From Hyphomonadaceae bacterium (GTDB lineage: Bacteria; Pseudomonadota; Alphaproteobacteria; Rhizobiales; Hyphomicrobiaceae): DNA of 64,000 bases. The stretch spans positions 1-64,000 of the forward strand of contig JAIEQJ010000061.1 of assembly GCA_019747815.1 (NCBI GenBank). Direction: 5' to 3'. The notes beneath the pieces are model-generated. The model was not told where the DNA came from. It searched no databases and saw nothing but the letters and a program-made list of their open reading frames with translations. The position numbers and the translations under genes were made by a program. Positions 35,138 to 45,257 of the stretch are shown piece by piece (the stretch's first letter is position 1; each line of letters starts with the position of its first letter).

Positions 35138-37665
35138 GCGAGACTAAGGAAACCGCCGACAAGACCCTTTCCGTGGGCACGCGCAAGCCGTTGAGCTTGA
35201 AGCGGACGGTTGATGCCGGCCACGTGCGTCAGAGCTTCAGCCACGGCCGTTCCAAATCGGTCGTGGTCGAGAAGAAGAAGAAGCGCACGATCTCGAGCCC
35301 CGGCGAGGGCGACGAGGCTGCCGCACCCGGCCCCACAGTGCAGGACGCAGCGTCTGCCCATCCTGGCGGACTTTCCACGGATGAAATGGATGCACGTCGC
35401 CGTGCCCTGGAGACTGCCAGGGAACGCGCCGAGGACGAGGTGCGGGAGGCTGCGCGGCTGGAGGCGCTGCGCGCCAAGGAGGAAGCCGAAAAACCCAAAC
35501 CCGCACCCGCCGCCGTGCCGGAGACGATCGCCGAAGCCCAAGCTGAAACACCGCCGCCCGCGCCGGAACCCGCCGTCGTTGCCAAGCCGCAGCCTGTGAA
35601 GGGACCGGTGGTGGTGCTGCCTTCTGCAGACAAGCCCAAGACCGAACTGCGCCGCACCGAGCCGGTCGGCAAGCGCAAGCTCGATGTCGAGCCGAGCGAC
35701 ACCGACGAGGACGTGCGCAGCAAGAAGAAGGGCGCGAAGGTTGCCAAGAGTCCTGCCCGCGTCGGCGACGAGCGCCGCGAGCGCGGCAAACTCACCATCA
35801 ACAACGCGTTTGACGAGGCCCAGCGGCAACGCTCTCTGGCATCGCTGCGGCGCAAGCGCGAGCGGGAGAAGCTGAAGCAGGCCGGCATTCAGCAACCCCG
35901 CGACAAGGTCATGCGTGAAGTCATCATTCCTGAGGTCATCACCATCCAGGAACTCGCCAACCGCATGACCGAGCGCGCCGTCGATGTCATCAGGCTTTTG
36001 ATGAATCAAGGCGCGATGCACAAGATCAACGATGTGATCGACGCCGATACGGCCGAGCTCATCGTGCGCGAGTTCGGCCACACGCCCAAGCGCGTGTCCG
36101 AGGCCGATGTCGAGGAAGGCTTTACCGGAACCGCCGATACCGATGCGGAGCAGCAGCCGCGGGCACCCGTCGTGACCATCATGGGTCATGTCGACCACGG
36201 CAAGACCTCGCTGCTCGATGCCATTCGCCAGACCAACGTGGTGGCGGGCGAGGCCGGCGGCATCACGCAGCACATCGGCGCCTATCAGGTGACAGCCCCC
36301 AACGGCGAGAAGATCACCTTCATCGACACGCCGGGCCATGAGGCGTTCACGGCGATGCGCGCCCGCGGCGCCAAGGTCACCGATCTCGTGGTGCTCGTGG
36401 TGGCGGCCGATGACGGCGTGATGCCGCAGACGGTGGAGGCCATCAACCACGCCAAGGCCGCGGACGTGCCAATGATCGTGGCCATCAACAAGATCGACAA
36501 GCCCGATGCGGATCCCCAGCGTGTGCGCACCGACCTGCTGCAGCACGAGGTGATCGTGGAAAGCATGTCGGGCGAGACGCTCGAAATCGAGGTATCGGCC
36601 CTCAAGAAGACCGGCATCGACAGACTGCTCGAGGCGATCCACCTGCAGGCGGAGCTGCTCGAGCTCAAGGCCAATCCCGACCGCTCGGCGGAAGGTGTCA
36701 TCATCGAGGCCAAGCTGGAGCGCGGCCGCGGCCCGGTCGGCACCGTGCTGGTGCAGCGCGGCACCCTCCAGGTCGGCGACATCATCGTGGCCGGCACGGC
36801 GTGGGGCCGCGTGCGCGCGCTGATCGACGATCGGGGTGAGCCCGTGCCGGAGGCGGGCCCATCGGTGCCGGTCGAGATCCTGGGCTTTGATTCCGCGCCG
36901 GAGGCGGGCGACCCGTTCGCCGTCGTCGAGAACGAAGGCCGGGCGCGCGAAATCACCGACTACCGCATCAGAAAGCGCCGTCAGACGCTGGGCTCGGCGG
37001 GAACGGCCCGCACGCTCGAGCAGATGATGCAGCAGCTCAAGGAGGCCGGCCGCAAGGAGTTCCCGCTTGTCATCAAGGGCGACGTGCAGGGCTCCGTGGA
37101 AGCCATCGCCGGCGCGCTGAGGAAAATGGGCACCGACGAGGTCGAGGCGCGCATCATCCACTCCGGCGTGGGCGGCATCACCGAATCTGATATCGCGCTC
37201 GCCAACACGTCGAAGGCTGTGGTTTTCGGCTTCAACGTGCGTGCCAACACGCAGGCCAAGGCCCTGGCCGACCAGTCGGGCGTCGAGATCCGCTACTACA
37301 ACATCATCTACGATCTCGTGGACGACGTGAAGGCGGCCATGTCGGGCCTGCTGGCCCCGACGGTGCGCGAAGTCTTCCTGGGCAACGCCCGCATCCTGGA
37401 GGTGTTCAACATCTCCAAGGTCGGCAAGGTGGCAGGCTGCCGGGTCACGGAAGGCAAGGTGGAGCGCGGGGCCAAGGTGCGCCTCATTCGCGACAACGTG
37501 GTGATCCACGAGGGCACGCTCTCCACGCTCAAGCGCTTCAAGGACGAGGTGAAAGAGGTTCCGGCCGGCCAGGAGTGCGGCATGGCGTTCGCCAACTACC
37601 AGGATATCCGGCAGGGCGACGTCATCGAGTGCTTCAACGTCGAGACGATCGCGCGCTCGCTCTGA
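35134..37665 (+). CDS. infB: translation initiation factor IF-2
   Basis: An 843-residue IF-2, the GTPase that brings initiator tRNA to the 30S subunit. An N-terminal IF2-associated region (1-85, [20 protein letters not shown]) and a long charged linker precede the second IF2_N module (about 260-320), then the G domain with GHVDHGKT at 351-358, DTPGH at 398-402 and NKID near 452. Domains II, III and IV follow to the end ([19 protein letters not shown] is the last signature). It overlaps ylxR by four bases. The opposite strand also has a long open frame here, which I treat as a GC-content artefact. Confidence 0.97.
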   Translation: MSETKETADKTLSVGTRKPLSLKRTVDAGHVRQSFSHGRSKSVVVEKKKKRTISSPGEGDEAAAPGPTVQDAASAHPGGLSTDEMDARRRALETARERAEDEVREAARLEALRAKEEAEKPKPAPAAVPETIAEAQAETPPPAPEPAVVAKPQPVKGPVVVLPSADKPKTELRRTEPVGKRKLDVEPSDTDEDVRSKKKGAKVAKSPARVGDERRERGKLTINNAFDEAQRQRSLASLRRKREREKLKQAGIQQPRDKVMREVIIPEVITIQELANRMTERAVDVIRLLMNQGAMHKINDVIDADTAELIVREFGHTPKRVSEADVEEGFTGTADTDAEQQPRAPVVTIMGHVDHGKTSLLDAIRQTNVVAGEAGGITQHIGAYQVTAPNGEKITFIDTPGHEAFTAMRARGAKVTDLVVLVVAADDGVMPQTVEAINHAKAADVPMIVAINKIDKPDADPQRVRTDLLQHEVIVESMSGETLEIEVSALKKTGIDRLLEAIHLQAELLELKANPDRSAEGVIIEAKLERGRGPVGTVLVQRGTLQVGDIIVAGTAWGRVRALIDDRGEPVPEAGPSVPVEILGFDSAPEAGDPFAVVENEGRAREITDYRIRKRRQTLGSAGTARTLEQMMQQLKEAGRKEFPLVIKGDVQGSVEAIAGALRKMGTDEVEARIIHSGVGGITESDIALANTSKAVVFGFNVRANTQAKALADQSGVEIRYYNIIYDLVDDVKAAMSGLLAPTVREVFLGNARILEVFNISKVGKVAGCRVTEGKVERGAKVRLIRDNVVIHEGTLSTLKRFKDEVKEVPAGQECGMAFANYQDIRQGDVIECFNVETIARSL

Positions 37666-37739
37666 GGCGCCCGCATTGGTGATTGGGGGCGGGCCTTCCC
37701 GGGTCGGCCCCTTCTTGCTTCCGAGCCGAGACACATAGC

Positions 37740-38135
37740 ATGGCCAACCGCCGTTCCGAAAAGAGCACCGGTCCGTCCCAGCGCCAACTGCGCGTCGGCG
37801 AGCTGATCCGGCATGCGCTGGCGGAAATGCTGGCGCGGGGTGAAATCTACGACGAGGTGCTGGCCTCGCACGTCGTGACCATTCCCGAGGTGCGCATGTC
37901 GCCCGACTTGCGTCTTGCCAGCATTTATGTGATGCCGCTCGGCGGCAAGGACGTGAAGCCGGTGCTGGCGGCGCTTGAGCGCAACAAGAAATACATCCGC
38001 GGTGAGATCGCCCACGAGATCAATCTCAAATTCGCACCCGACATCCGCTTCATGGCCGACGAGACGTTCGACGAAGCCGACCGGATCGATCGATTGCTCG
38101 CCAGCGACAAGGTTCGCAGGGACCTCGGCAAATAG
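37740..38135 (+). CDS. rbfA: ribosome-binding factor A
   Basis: A 131-residue RbfA, a cold-shock-linked factor for 16S rRNA maturation that binds near helix 1. The KH-like core is visible as [40 protein letters not shown] and [21 protein letters not shown], with the [15 protein letters not shown] tail. The ATG at 37740 gives the normal N-terminus. It lies 74 bases after infB and 2 bases before truB. Confidence 0.95.
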   Translation: MANRRSEKSTGPSQRQLRVGELIRHALAEMLARGEIYDEVLASHVVTIPEVRMSPDLRLASIYVMPLGGKDVKPVLAALERNKKYIRGEIAHEINLKFAPDIRFMADETFDEADRIDRLLASDKVRRDLGK

Positions 38136-38137
38136 TC

Positions 38138-39067
38138 ATGACACGCCGCAAGAAAGGGAAAGCCGTCAACGGCTGGCTCATCCTCGACAAGCCCGTCGGC
38201 ATGACCTCGACACAGGCCGTCAGCGCCGTGCGCCGCCTGTTTGATGCGCGCAAGGCCGGGCATGCGGGCACCCTCGATCCGCTGGCGACCGGCATTCTCC
38301 CCATCGCGCTCGGTGAGGCGACAAAGACGGTGCCCTATGCCGTGGAGGGCGAGAAGGGATACCGCTTCACGGTGCGCTGGGGCACCGAGACCGATACGGA
38401 CGATGCCGAAGGCCGCACCGTTTCGACCAGCGACTTGCGACCGGAGGGCAGTGCAGTGGAGGCCCTGCTGCCCCGCTTCATGGGCGAGATCCTGCAAACG
38501 CCGCCGGCATTCTCGGCCATCAAGGTCGACGGCGAACGCGCCTATGACCTGGCGCGTGCCGGCGAAACGGTCGAGCTCGCGGCACGGCCCGTCCGCATCA
38601 ACGTGCTGCGGCTGGTGGAGATGCCGTCAGCCGATACGGCCGTATTCGAGGCCCAATGCGGAAAGGGCACCTACGTGCGTGCGCTGGCCCGCGACATGGG
38701 CCGATTGCTCGGCTGCCTCGGTCATGTGATCGCCCTGCGGCGCACCCGTGTCGCATCCTTCGTCGAAGCCGATGCGGTGCCCCTGGAGGCTCTGCGCGCC
38801 GCGGCTGAAGAGGGCAAGGAGGCAGCACGCCGCTTGTTGCTGCCGGTGGAGGCTGCCCTCTCGGAGCTGGCCGTGCTCAACGTCGGCCAGAACGACGCCG
38901 CGCGGTTGCTGCGGGGCCAGGCCGTGCTGATCCGCGGGCGCGATGCGCCGACCGACACCGGCCCCACGTATGCCGTCTGCAAGGGCCATCTCATCGCCAT
39001 TGGCTGCATCGAGCGGGGAGAGTTGCATCCGCTTCGGGTGTTCAATTTGGGCGGGGCAGATAACTAG
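38138..39067 (+). CDS. truB: tRNA pseudouridine-55 synthase
   Basis: A 309-residue TruB that makes psi55 in the T-loop of tRNAs. The catalytic aspartate motif is AGHAGTLDPLATGILPIALG (GTLDPLA, about residue 44-50), and GWLILDKPVGMTSTQAVSAV and RCGKGTYVRALARDMGRLLG-like segments (here AQCGKGTYVRALARDMGRLL) are conserved. A C-terminal PUA-like part follows. The start is 2 bases after the rbfA stop with only a weak ribosome site, so translation is probably coupled. Confidence 0.95.
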   Translation: MTRRKKGKAVNGWLILDKPVGMTSTQAVSAVRRLFDARKAGHAGTLDPLATGILPIALGEATKTVPYAVEGEKGYRFTVRWGTETDTDDAEGRTVSTSDLRPEGSAVEALLPRFMGEILQTPPAFSAIKVDGERAYDLARAGETVELAARPVRINVLRLVEMPSADTAVFEAQCGKGTYVRALARDMGRLLGCLGHVIALRRTRVASFVEADAVPLEALRAAAEEGKEAARRLLLPVEAALSELAVLNVGQNDAARLLRGQAVLIRGRDAPTDTGPTYAVCKGHLIAIGCIERGELHPLRVFNLGGADN

Positions 39068-39100
39068 CCAAAATCAATGCCTTAAGGGGGCTGTTTTTCC

Positions 39101-39129
39101 CTCGCAAACAGCGCAAATTCGTGTATAAG
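39101..39129 (+). promoter_or_regulatory. possible promoter upstream of rpsO
   Basis: TATAAG (39124-39129) preceded at 17 bases by CTCGCA (39101-39106), a weak -35 match. The 183-base gap between truB and rpsO is otherwise empty of genes and holds two small hairpins (GCTGTTT/AAACAGC at 39090-39112 and GCTGC/GCAGC at 39145-39160), consistent with a separate rpsO-pnp transcript and S15 control of its own leader. Confidence 0.4.
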
Positions 39130-39250
39130 GCGCTCATCCCTGGGGCTGCGCTCGAGCAGCACCGCACCTGGGGTTTTCCGCGACCCGAGCTGGACGACAT
39201 CCCGGCCGTGGCCGCATTTCATCGCTCCCTGCACATGAGAAAGGTAACCG

Positions 39251-39520
39251 ATGTCGCTGAGCGCAGAGCGTAAGCAGAAGATCGTCAAGGAATACGCAAC
39301 CAAGAAAGGTGACACGGGCTCGCCCGAGGTCCAGGTGGCCCTCCTGACCGAACGCATCAATGGACTGACCGAGCACTTCAAGACTCATAAGAAGGACAAC
39401 CATTCGCGGCGTGGCCTGCTCAAGATGGTGAGCTTGCGCCGCCGGCTCCTCGATCACGTCAAAGCCAACGACGAGGGGCGCTACCAGAAGATCATCGAGC
39501 GTCTGGGAATTCGCCGCTAG
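39251..39520 (+). CDS. rpsO: 30S ribosomal protein uS15
   Basis: An 89-residue S15, which binds the 16S rRNA three-way junction early in 30S assembly. The conserved [19 protein letters not shown] and [20 protein letters not shown] segments are intact and length is exact for the family. A GAAAGG ribosome site precedes the ATG. It is followed by pnp, the usual arrangement; in E. coli rpsO and pnp are co-transcribed and processed between the genes. Confidence 0.98.
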   Translation: MSLSAERKQKIVKEYATKKGDTGSPEVQVALLTERINGLTEHFKTHKKDNHSRRGLLKMVSLRRRLLDHVKANDEGRYQKIIERLGIRR

Positions 39521-39642
39521 CGGGACGACCCGCCCGCCGCGGGGCCTGCTCACGTCACCGCATGCGACGGCAAAGTGGGCCGGCTTCCATGAGCGGAGGT
39601 TGCGGCGCTTGGCGCTGTTCACAACGAGAAACGAGATACGAC

Positions 39643-41841
39643 ATGTTCGATACACATCGCGTAGAGATTGAATGGGGCGGACGCAAGCTCAGTCTGGAGA
39701 CGGGGCGCGTCGCCCGCCAGGCCGACGCTGCCGTGCTCGCCCAGTATGGCGAAACCAGCGTGCTGGCGACGGTGGTCGCCGAGAAAAGCGTGCGACCGGG
39801 CATCGATTTCTTCCCGCTCACCGTAAATTACCAGGAGAAGACCTACGCCGCCGGCAAGATCCCCGGCGGCTTTTTCAAGCGCGAAGGCCGCCCGAGCGAG
39901 AAAGAAACGCTCACCTCCCGCCTCATCGACCGGCCCATCCGACCGCTGTTCGTGGAGGGCTTCAAGAACGAGACGCAGGTCGTCGCGACCGTGCTCTCCC
40001 ATGACATGGAGAACGATCCCGACATCGTGGCCTTGGTCGCCGCCTCGGCAGCGCTGACTTTGTCTGGCGTGCCCTTTCTCGGACCCATCGGCGCCGCCCG
40101 TGTCGGCGTGATCGACGGCCAGTTCGTGCTCAATCCCATGATCGACGAGATGGCCAAGAGCGATCTCGACCTGGTCGTGGCCGGCACCGGCGACGCCGTG
40201 ATGATGGTGGAGTCCGAGGCCAAGGAACTCCCCGAGAAACAGATGCTCGAGGCCGTCATGTTCGGCCATACCGGCTTCCAGCCCGTGTTGAAGGCGATCA
40301 TCCGGCTGGCCGAGAAGGCGGCCAAGGAGCCGTGGGATTTCCAGCCGCCGGATACCTCCAAGTACAAGGACAAGGTCAAGGCGCTGGTCGAGGCCGATCT
40401 GCGCAAGGCCTTCGCCACACCCGAGAAGCAGAAGCGTCACGAGCTGATCGAGGCCGCCAGCACCAAGGTCAAGAAGGAGCTGCTGCCCGAGGGCGCCGAT
40501 GCCAACGAGGAGGTGCTGCTGGCCTCGGTGTTCAAGAGCCTGGAGTCCGATGTCGTGCGCGGCGACATCATCAAAACGCAGAAGCGCATCGACGGCCGCG
40601 ACCTCAAGACCGTGCGGCCCATCACCTCGGAGGTGCACGTGCTGCCGCGCACGCACGGATCGGCACTGTTCACACGCGGCGAGACGCAGGCCATCGTCGT
40701 GGCGACGCTCGGCACCGGCGATGACGAGCAGTTCATCGACGCGCTGGAGGGCACACGCAAAGAGCGTTTCATGCTGCACTACAATTTCCCGCCGTTCTCG
40801 GTGGGCGAGACGGGGCGTATGGGCTCGCCGGGACGCCGCGAGATCGGCCACGGCAAGCTGGCCTGGCGCGCGGTGCACCCGCTCATGCCCTCGGCGGAGG
40901 AGTTCCCCTACACGGTCCGGCTGGTCTCCGAGATCACCGAATCCAACGGCTCCTCGTCGATGGCGACCGTGTGCGGCAGCTCGCTGGCGCTGATGGATGC
41001 CGGCGTGCCCCTGAAGCGGCCGGTGGCCGGCATCGCCATGGGCCTGATCAAGGAAGGCAACGGCTTTGCCGTGCTCTCCGACATTCTGGGCGACGAGGAC
41101 CATCTGGGCGACATGGACTTCAAGGTGGCCGGCACCGAGAAGGGCGTCACCTCGCTGCAGATGGACATCAAGATCACGGGCATCACCGAAGAAATCATGC
41201 GCATTGCGCTGGATCAGGCCTATGCCGGGCGCATGCATATCCTCGGCGAGATGAGCAAGGCCATTTCCGGCGCCCGCACCGAGCTCGGCGAGCATGCCCC
41301 GCGCATCGAGACGATCAAGATCCCGGTCGACAAGATCCGCGAGGTGATCGGCTCCGGCGGCTCTGTGATCCGCGAGATCGTGGCCCAGAGCGGCGCCAAG
41401 GTCGATATCGAGGACGACGGCACGGTGCAGATTGCGGCGTCCAAGCGCGAGGCGATCGAAGCCGCGCTCGCGCGCATCAAGGCCATCACCTCCGAGCCCG
41501 AGGTCGGCGTGATCTACAAGGGCAAGGTCGTGAAGATCATGGAGTTCGGCGCCTTCGTGAACTTCTTCGGCAAGCAGGACGGGCTGGTGCACATCTCCCA
41601 GCTTACCCAGGGCCGGCCTGAGCGCGTCGAGGAGGTCGTGAAGGAAGGCCAGGAAGTGTACGTGAAGCTGCTGGGCTTCGACGACCGCGGCAAGGTGCGC
41701 CTCTCCATGAAGATCGTCGACCAGGCGACCGGCAAGGAGATCCCGCGCGCCGAGGGCGAGCCGGAAGAGCAGTTCGAGAGCCGCCCGCCGCGCCGTGACC
41801 GTGGCGACCGGGGCGGGCATCGCGAGCGCCGGCGCGGCTAG
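39643..41841 (+). CDS. pnp: polynucleotide phosphorylase
   Basis: A 732-residue PNPase, a 3'-5' phosphorolytic exoribonuclease of the degradosome. Two RNase PH domains (about 1-215 and 320-550) are followed by a KH domain ([20 protein letters not shown]) and an S1 domain ([20 protein letters not shown]). The catalytic core [14 protein letters not shown] and [20 protein letters not shown] is intact. The C-terminus is Arg/Gly-rich ([18 protein letters not shown]). The ATG at 39643 gives [16 protein letters not shown], the usual start; the frame is open to 39562 without similarity. Confidence 0.97.
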   Translation: MFDTHRVEIEWGGRKLSLETGRVARQADAAVLAQYGETSVLATVVAEKSVRPGIDFFPLTVNYQEKTYAAGKIPGGFFKREGRPSEKETLTSRLIDRPIRPLFVEGFKNETQVVATVLSHDMENDPDIVALVAASAALTLSGVPFLGPIGAARVGVIDGQFVLNPMIDEMAKSDLDLVVAGTGDAVMMVESEAKELPEKQMLEAVMFGHTGFQPVLKAIIRLAEKAAKEPWDFQPPDTSKYKDKVKALVEADLRKAFATPEKQKRHELIEAASTKVKKELLPEGADANEEVLLASVFKSLESDVVRGDIIKTQKRIDGRDLKTVRPITSEVHVLPRTHGSALFTRGETQAIVVATLGTGDDEQFIDALEGTRKERFMLHYNFPPFSVGETGRMGSPGRREIGHGKLAWRAVHPLMPSAEEFPYTVRLVSEITESNGSSSMATVCGSSLALMDAGVPLKRPVAGIAMGLIKEGNGFAVLSDILGDEDHLGDMDFKVAGTEKGVTSLQMDIKITGITEEIMRIALDQAYAGRMHILGEMSKAISGARTELGEHAPRIETIKIPVDKIREVIGSGGSVIREIVAQSGAKVDIEDDGTVQIAASKREAIEAALARIKAITSEPEVGVIYKGKVVKIMEFGAFVNFFGKQDGLVHISQLTQGRPERVEEVVKEGQEVYVKLLGFDDRGKVRLSMKIVDQATGKEIPRAEGEPEEQFESRPPRRDRGDRGGHRERRRG

Positions 41842-41872
41842 GGCCCATCGTCGTCACTGCTGAATGAGACGG

Positions 41873-41900
41873 AAACGAGCCGCCTTGAGGCGGCTCGTTT
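41873..41900 (+). terminator. terminator-like hairpin after pnp
   Basis: A perfect 12-base-pair stem AAACGAGCCGCC / GGCGGCTCGTTT with loop TTGA, 32 bases after the pnp stop. The T-run is only the three bases that belong to the stem, so it may combine termination with 3' end protection of the message. Confidence 0.6.
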
Positions 41901-41982
41901 GCGTTCGGCCATGCCCCGGTCCCAGTCCCGGTCCAGCCAACGGGTGGACCCGGGGTGAAGCTTGGGCACAGCGGTAGACCAT

Positions 41983-42165
41983 TCAGTGCTTGGGCCGAGC
42001 ACGTCCTTGGGGGTGAGCGTCCCTGCGCGCCGGCCTGTCCCTTTCCACAGCGGCCAGCCGGTCCAGCAGCGCTCCCAACCGCTTGGGCAATCTCGCCTCG
42101 ACGATGTCGCGGGATTCGTCGCGCAACGTCCGTCCGATCCGCTTGAGAACTCCATTCTCAGTCAT
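41983..42165 (-). CDS. short NepR-like protein (possible anti-sigma factor)
   Basis: A 60-residue ORF: VLKRIGRTLRDESRDIVEAR then LPKRLGALLDRLAAVE. The spacing of a first amphipathic helix, a central LPxRLxxLLxRL helix and charged ends resembles NepR, the anti-sigma factor that holds the general-stress sigma factor EcfG in Alphaproteobacteria (EPVPDRFxxLLxQL in typical NepR). The EPxP residues before the second helix are replaced by EARLP, so the match is partial. A GGAAG ribosome site lies 7 bases before the ATG. No ecfG or phyR is nearby. The C-terminal 18 residues are basic. Treat as hypothetical with NepR resemblance. Confidence 0.45.
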   Translation of the reverse strand: MTENGVLKRIGRTLRDESRDIVEARLPKRLGALLDRLAAVERDRPARRDAHPQGRARPKH

Positions 42166-42308
42166 GCGATTGCTTCCGTCTTTGGCTACGTAACGCCCGG
42201 CGGACTCGCCGGTTCCCGGCGCCGGAACACGTGTTTGCGTTGCCTCTCCATTGGCATTGTCTGCTAAGCTTGAGCCCGTCTGCACCGGGGAAATCGAGGA
42301 TCTCATCG

Positions 42309-43358
42309 ATGCATCGCCAATCGCTGATCGAGTACGCCAAACCGCTCCAGGCCACCGAGGCACCCACCCCGACACCGCAGGGAACCGAAGTGCTGCTGCG
42401 CGTCTCCCACTGCGGGGTATGCCACTCCGACATCCATCTGCAGGATGGCTATTTCGATCTGGGCGGCGGGCAGAAGCTCGACGTGCGCAGCGGCCGCCAG
42501 CTCCCCTTCACGTTCGGACATGAGATCACCGGAACCGTGGAGGCTGCCGGCCCCGAGGCCCAGGGCGCCGTCAAGGGCAAGCAGTATGCCGCCTATCCCT
42601 GGATCGGCTGCGGCAAATGCGGGCTGTGCGCACGCGGCGACGAGCACATGTGCAATGCGCCCCGCGCGCTGGGCATCACCGTCGACGGCGGCTATGCCAC
42701 GCACGTTATGGTGCCGCATCCGCGCTATCTGCTGGACGTAGCAGGCATCGCACCCGAGATCGCGGGGCCCCTGATGTGCTCCGGTCTGACGGGCTACGGC
42801 GCCATCAAGAAGGCCATCCCGTATCTGCGCGCAGGGCCTTTGCTCATCGTCGGTCTCGGCGGCGTCGGCATGATGGGCCTGCAGTTTGCCCGTGCGCTCA
42901 CGGACCAGCCGATCCTCGTTGCCGATCTCGACCCGAGCAAGCGTGAGGCAGCGCTGAAGCTTGGCGCCAAGGAGGCCTTCGACGCGGCCGATCCCGGCGC
43001 GCGCAAGGCCATCGGCAAGGCTGCCGGAGGCGGCGTTGGCGCGGCGGTGGATTTTGCCGGCTCCGACAAATCGCTGAATTTCGCCCAGAGCGTGGTGGCC
43101 AAAGGGGGCGCCGCAATCGTGGTCGGCCTGTTCGGCGGCAGCTTCACGCTGCCCGTGCCGATGTTTCCTCTGCGCGCGCTGACCATCATGGGCAGCTATG
43201 TCGGCTCCACCACGGAGGCGGCCGAGATGATCGATCTCGTGAAGGCCGGCAAGATCGCGCCGATCCCGGTGCAAAAGCGGCCCCTCGACCAGACCAACAA
43301 ATCGCTCGACGATCTGCGGGAAGGCAGAATCGTCGGCCGGGTGGTCATTACGCCCTGA
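42309..43358 (+). CDS. zinc-dependent alcohol dehydrogenase
   Basis: A 349-residue medium-chain dehydrogenase. Catalytic zinc ligands are in SHCGVCHSDIHL (Cys about 38) and FGHEITG (His about 71); the structural zinc cysteines are in CGKCGLCARGDEHMC (about 102-116); the NAD(P) site is LIVGLGGVGMMGLQFAR. GAGGA lies before the ATG. The pattern fits Zn-alcohol dehydrogenases of the AdhP/AdhA type. Its substrate is not predictable. The gene ends 11 bases before a ketopantoate-reductase-family gene, so the two may form an operon. Confidence 0.88.
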   Translation: MHRQSLIEYAKPLQATEAPTPTPQGTEVLLRVSHCGVCHSDIHLQDGYFDLGGGQKLDVRSGRQLPFTFGHEITGTVEAAGPEAQGAVKGKQYAAYPWIGCGKCGLCARGDEHMCNAPRALGITVDGGYATHVMVPHPRYLLDVAGIAPEIAGPLMCSGLTGYGAIKKAIPYLRAGPLLIVGLGGVGMMGLQFARALTDQPILVADLDPSKREAALKLGAKEAFDAADPGARKAIGKAAGGGVGAAVDFAGSDKSLNFAQSVVAKGGAAIVVGLFGGSFTLPVPMFPLRALTIMGSYVGSTTEAAEMIDLVKAGKIAPIPVQKRPLDQTNKSLDDLREGRIVGRVVITP

Positions 43359-43369
43359 GGCAGCAAGCG

Positions 43370-44296
43370 ATGAAGATCACCGTCATGGGCCCAGGCGGCG
43401 TCGGAGGCTACTTCGGCGCGCGCCTGGCCGCCGCCGGCAGCGACGTGACGTTCGTGGCGCGCGGCGCGCATCTTGCGGCGATGCAGGCGGGGGGCCTGCG
43501 CCTCGACAGCGCGTTCGGCAACCTGCACATTAACCCCATCAAAGTGGTTGCGGATGCGCGCGAGATTGCAGCGGCCGATGCCATCATCTTCGCCGTCAAG
43601 ATGCGCGATACGGAGAGCGCCGCGGCAAGCCTGGCGCCGCTCGTTGCCAAGGGCGCGGCCATCTTCACGTTTCAGAACGGGGTGGAGAGCGCGGAGCGGA
43701 TCGGCAAGGTCGTCGGCGCCGGCCGTGTGGTGGAGGGTGCGGCGCGCATCGCCTCCAACATTCCCGAGCCCGGCGTCATCAAGCAGATCGGCAAGTTCGC
43801 GACGCTCGAATTCGGCGAGCGGGACGGCAAGCCCAGCGCCCGCACGACGGCCTTTCATTCCGCCTGCGTGGCTGCAGGCATCAATGCGACACTTTCCGAC
43901 GACATCTCGCGCACGCTGTGGCTGAAATTTTCCATGTTGGCCCCCGTCTCCGGCATGACCGCGCTGACCCGCGGACCGCTCGGGCCTATTCGCAATACGC
44001 CTCAATCCTATGCGCTGCTGAAGGCCGCCATCGAGGAGGTCGTTGCCCTCGGCATCGCCCTGAAGACCGGCCTCGAGCCCGACGATGCCGCCAAGGGCAT
44101 CAAGCTGATCGATGGGCTGCCAAGCGAGATGATGGCGTCGATGTGCCATGATTTGCTGGCCGGCAAGCCGATCGAAGTGGCCGGGCTGTCGGGCGCCGTG
44201 GCCCGGCTGGCGGAAGCGAACGGTGTGGCCGCCCCCACGCATAAATTCATGGCGGCAGCGCTGGCCCCCTTCATCGACGGCAAGCCGAAGGTCTAA
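43370..44296 (+). CDS. 2-dehydropantoate 2-reductase family protein
   Basis: A 308-residue protein of the PanE/ApbA family. The NADP-binding start MKITVMGPGGVGGYFGARLA and the FTFQNGVESAERIG segment, together with the C-terminal helical domain (MASMCHDLLAGKPIEVAGLS), are family hallmarks. PanE reduces ketopantoate to pantoate in coenzyme A synthesis, but many paralogues act on other 2-oxo acids, and no panB or panC is nearby. The CoaBC gene later in the window is a downstream step of the same pathway. It starts 11 bases after the dehydrogenase gene. Confidence 0.85.
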   Translation: MKITVMGPGGVGGYFGARLAAAGSDVTFVARGAHLAAMQAGGLRLDSAFGNLHINPIKVVADAREIAAADAIIFAVKMRDTESAAASLAPLVAKGAAIFTFQNGVESAERIGKVVGAGRVVEGAARIASNIPEPGVIKQIGKFATLEFGERDGKPSARTTAFHSACVAAGINATLSDDISRTLWLKFSMLAPVSGMTALTRGPLGPIRNTPQSYALLKAAIEEVVALGIALKTGLEPDDAAKGIKLIDGLPSEMMASMCHDLLAGKPIEVAGLSGAVARLAEANGVAAPTHKFMAAALAPFIDGKPKV

Positions 44297-44311
44297 AGGA
44301 TCGGCTTTGCC

Positions 44312-44340
44312 GCGCACACGCCGTCGTCGGCGTGCTGCGC
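44312..44340. terminator. hairpin between convergent panE-like and murI genes
   Basis: GCGCACACGCCG pairs with CGGCGTGCTGCGC (one bulged C) around a TCGT loop, filling the 48-base space between two convergent genes. It has no T-tract, so its role as a bidirectional terminator is a guess from position. Confidence 0.4.
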
Positions 44341-44344
44341 ACGG

Positions 44345-45193
44345 CTACGACGGCCAGCGCTCGAACGGCGGTGCATCGGGCCAGAAGATGCGCGCCGTGG
44401 CGCTGACGCGCACCGGATCGCCCGTGGTCAGCAAAACGGGCGGCGCCACGGCCCCGTCTTCGACGTAGCGCGGATGCCGCGCAAGATAGTCTTCCAGGCT
44501 GTCGGCCACCACCTTCGGCTGCGAGAGCAGGCGCGTGAAAACCGGCAGATGGCGACGGAACAGGTGCTCGACCAGCGGATAGTGCGTGCAGCCCAGGATC
44601 GCCCGATGCGGCGGCGTACCCGCCGTCTGCGCCAGCATAGCGGTGACCGCACGCTCGACCAAGCCATCGAGCTCGGCCTCCGGCGCACCCCGCTCGATGG
44701 CACCGGCGAGCTCGGCACAGGTCTGCTGCACCACCGTCACCTGGGGGCAGCGCTTGCGGATCTCCTCCGGATAGGCGTGCGAGGCGATCGTCCGGGTGGT
44801 GCCGAACACGACGACCAGGTCGGTATTGTATTTCTGCGGATACTGCGGCGTGGTAACCGCCCAGGGCGTCTGGGTTGCCGCCTCCACCGTCGGCGCGACA
44901 ATGCCGAGGATATTGCGCCCCGGCCAGCCATTGACCCCGAGCCAGCCCGTCTGCAGCGTGCGTGCGGCAACACATGTGGCCGTATTGCAGCCGAGCAGCA
45001 CCAGTTTGCAGCCGCGCCGGAACAGAGCATCAACGCCATTGCGAGTCAGCGCCACGATGTCGTCGGAGGCGCGATCGCCGTAGGGCACGTTGGCATGATC
45101 GCCCAGGTAGACGAAGGCGACGCGCGGAAAGCGCTCGACAAGCTCGCGAAAGACGGTGAGGCCCCCGTGGCCTGAATCGAAAACGCCGATCAT
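44345..45193 (-). CDS. murI: glutamate racemase
   Basis: A 282-residue MurI, which supplies D-glutamate for peptidoglycan. Two catalytic cysteines are in LLGCNTATCVAART (about residue 73) and ILGCTHYPLVEHLF (about 182), with the N-terminal GVFDSGHGGLTVFRELVERF motif (Asp/Ser site). The start ATG at 45193 gives the conserved MIGVFDSGHGG; a GTG five codons earlier is possible. It is convergent with the PanE-like gene and lies downstream of fabI on the same strand after 64 bases. Confidence 0.94.
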   Translation of the reverse strand: MIGVFDSGHGGLTVFRELVERFPRVAFVYLGDHANVPYGDRASDDIVALTRNGVDALFRRGCKLVLLGCNTATCVAARTLQTGWLGVNGWPGRNILGIVAPTVEAATQTPWAVTTPQYPQKYNTDLVVVFGTTRTIASHAYPEEIRKRCPQVTVVQQTCAELAGAIERGAPEAELDGLVERAVTAMLAQTAGTPPHRAILGCTHYPLVEHLFRRHLPVFTRLLSQPKVVADSLEDYLARHPRYVEDGAVAPPVLLTTGDPVRVSATARIFWPDAPPFERWPS

Positions 45194-45257
45194 GGTTCCA
45201 GATGCCACGCCCAGGGCATCGGAGCAATCAAGTGCCCCGTGATCTACTCTGCCGATC

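Noticed and set aside
35068-37734. An 888-codon open frame opposite infB
   Set aside because: Same effect: low-complexity His/Arg/Leu-rich translation, no domain, complete overlap with a certain gene.
39619-41820. A 733-codon open frame opposite pnp
   Set aside because: Shadow of pnp; composition and lack of motifs argue against coding.
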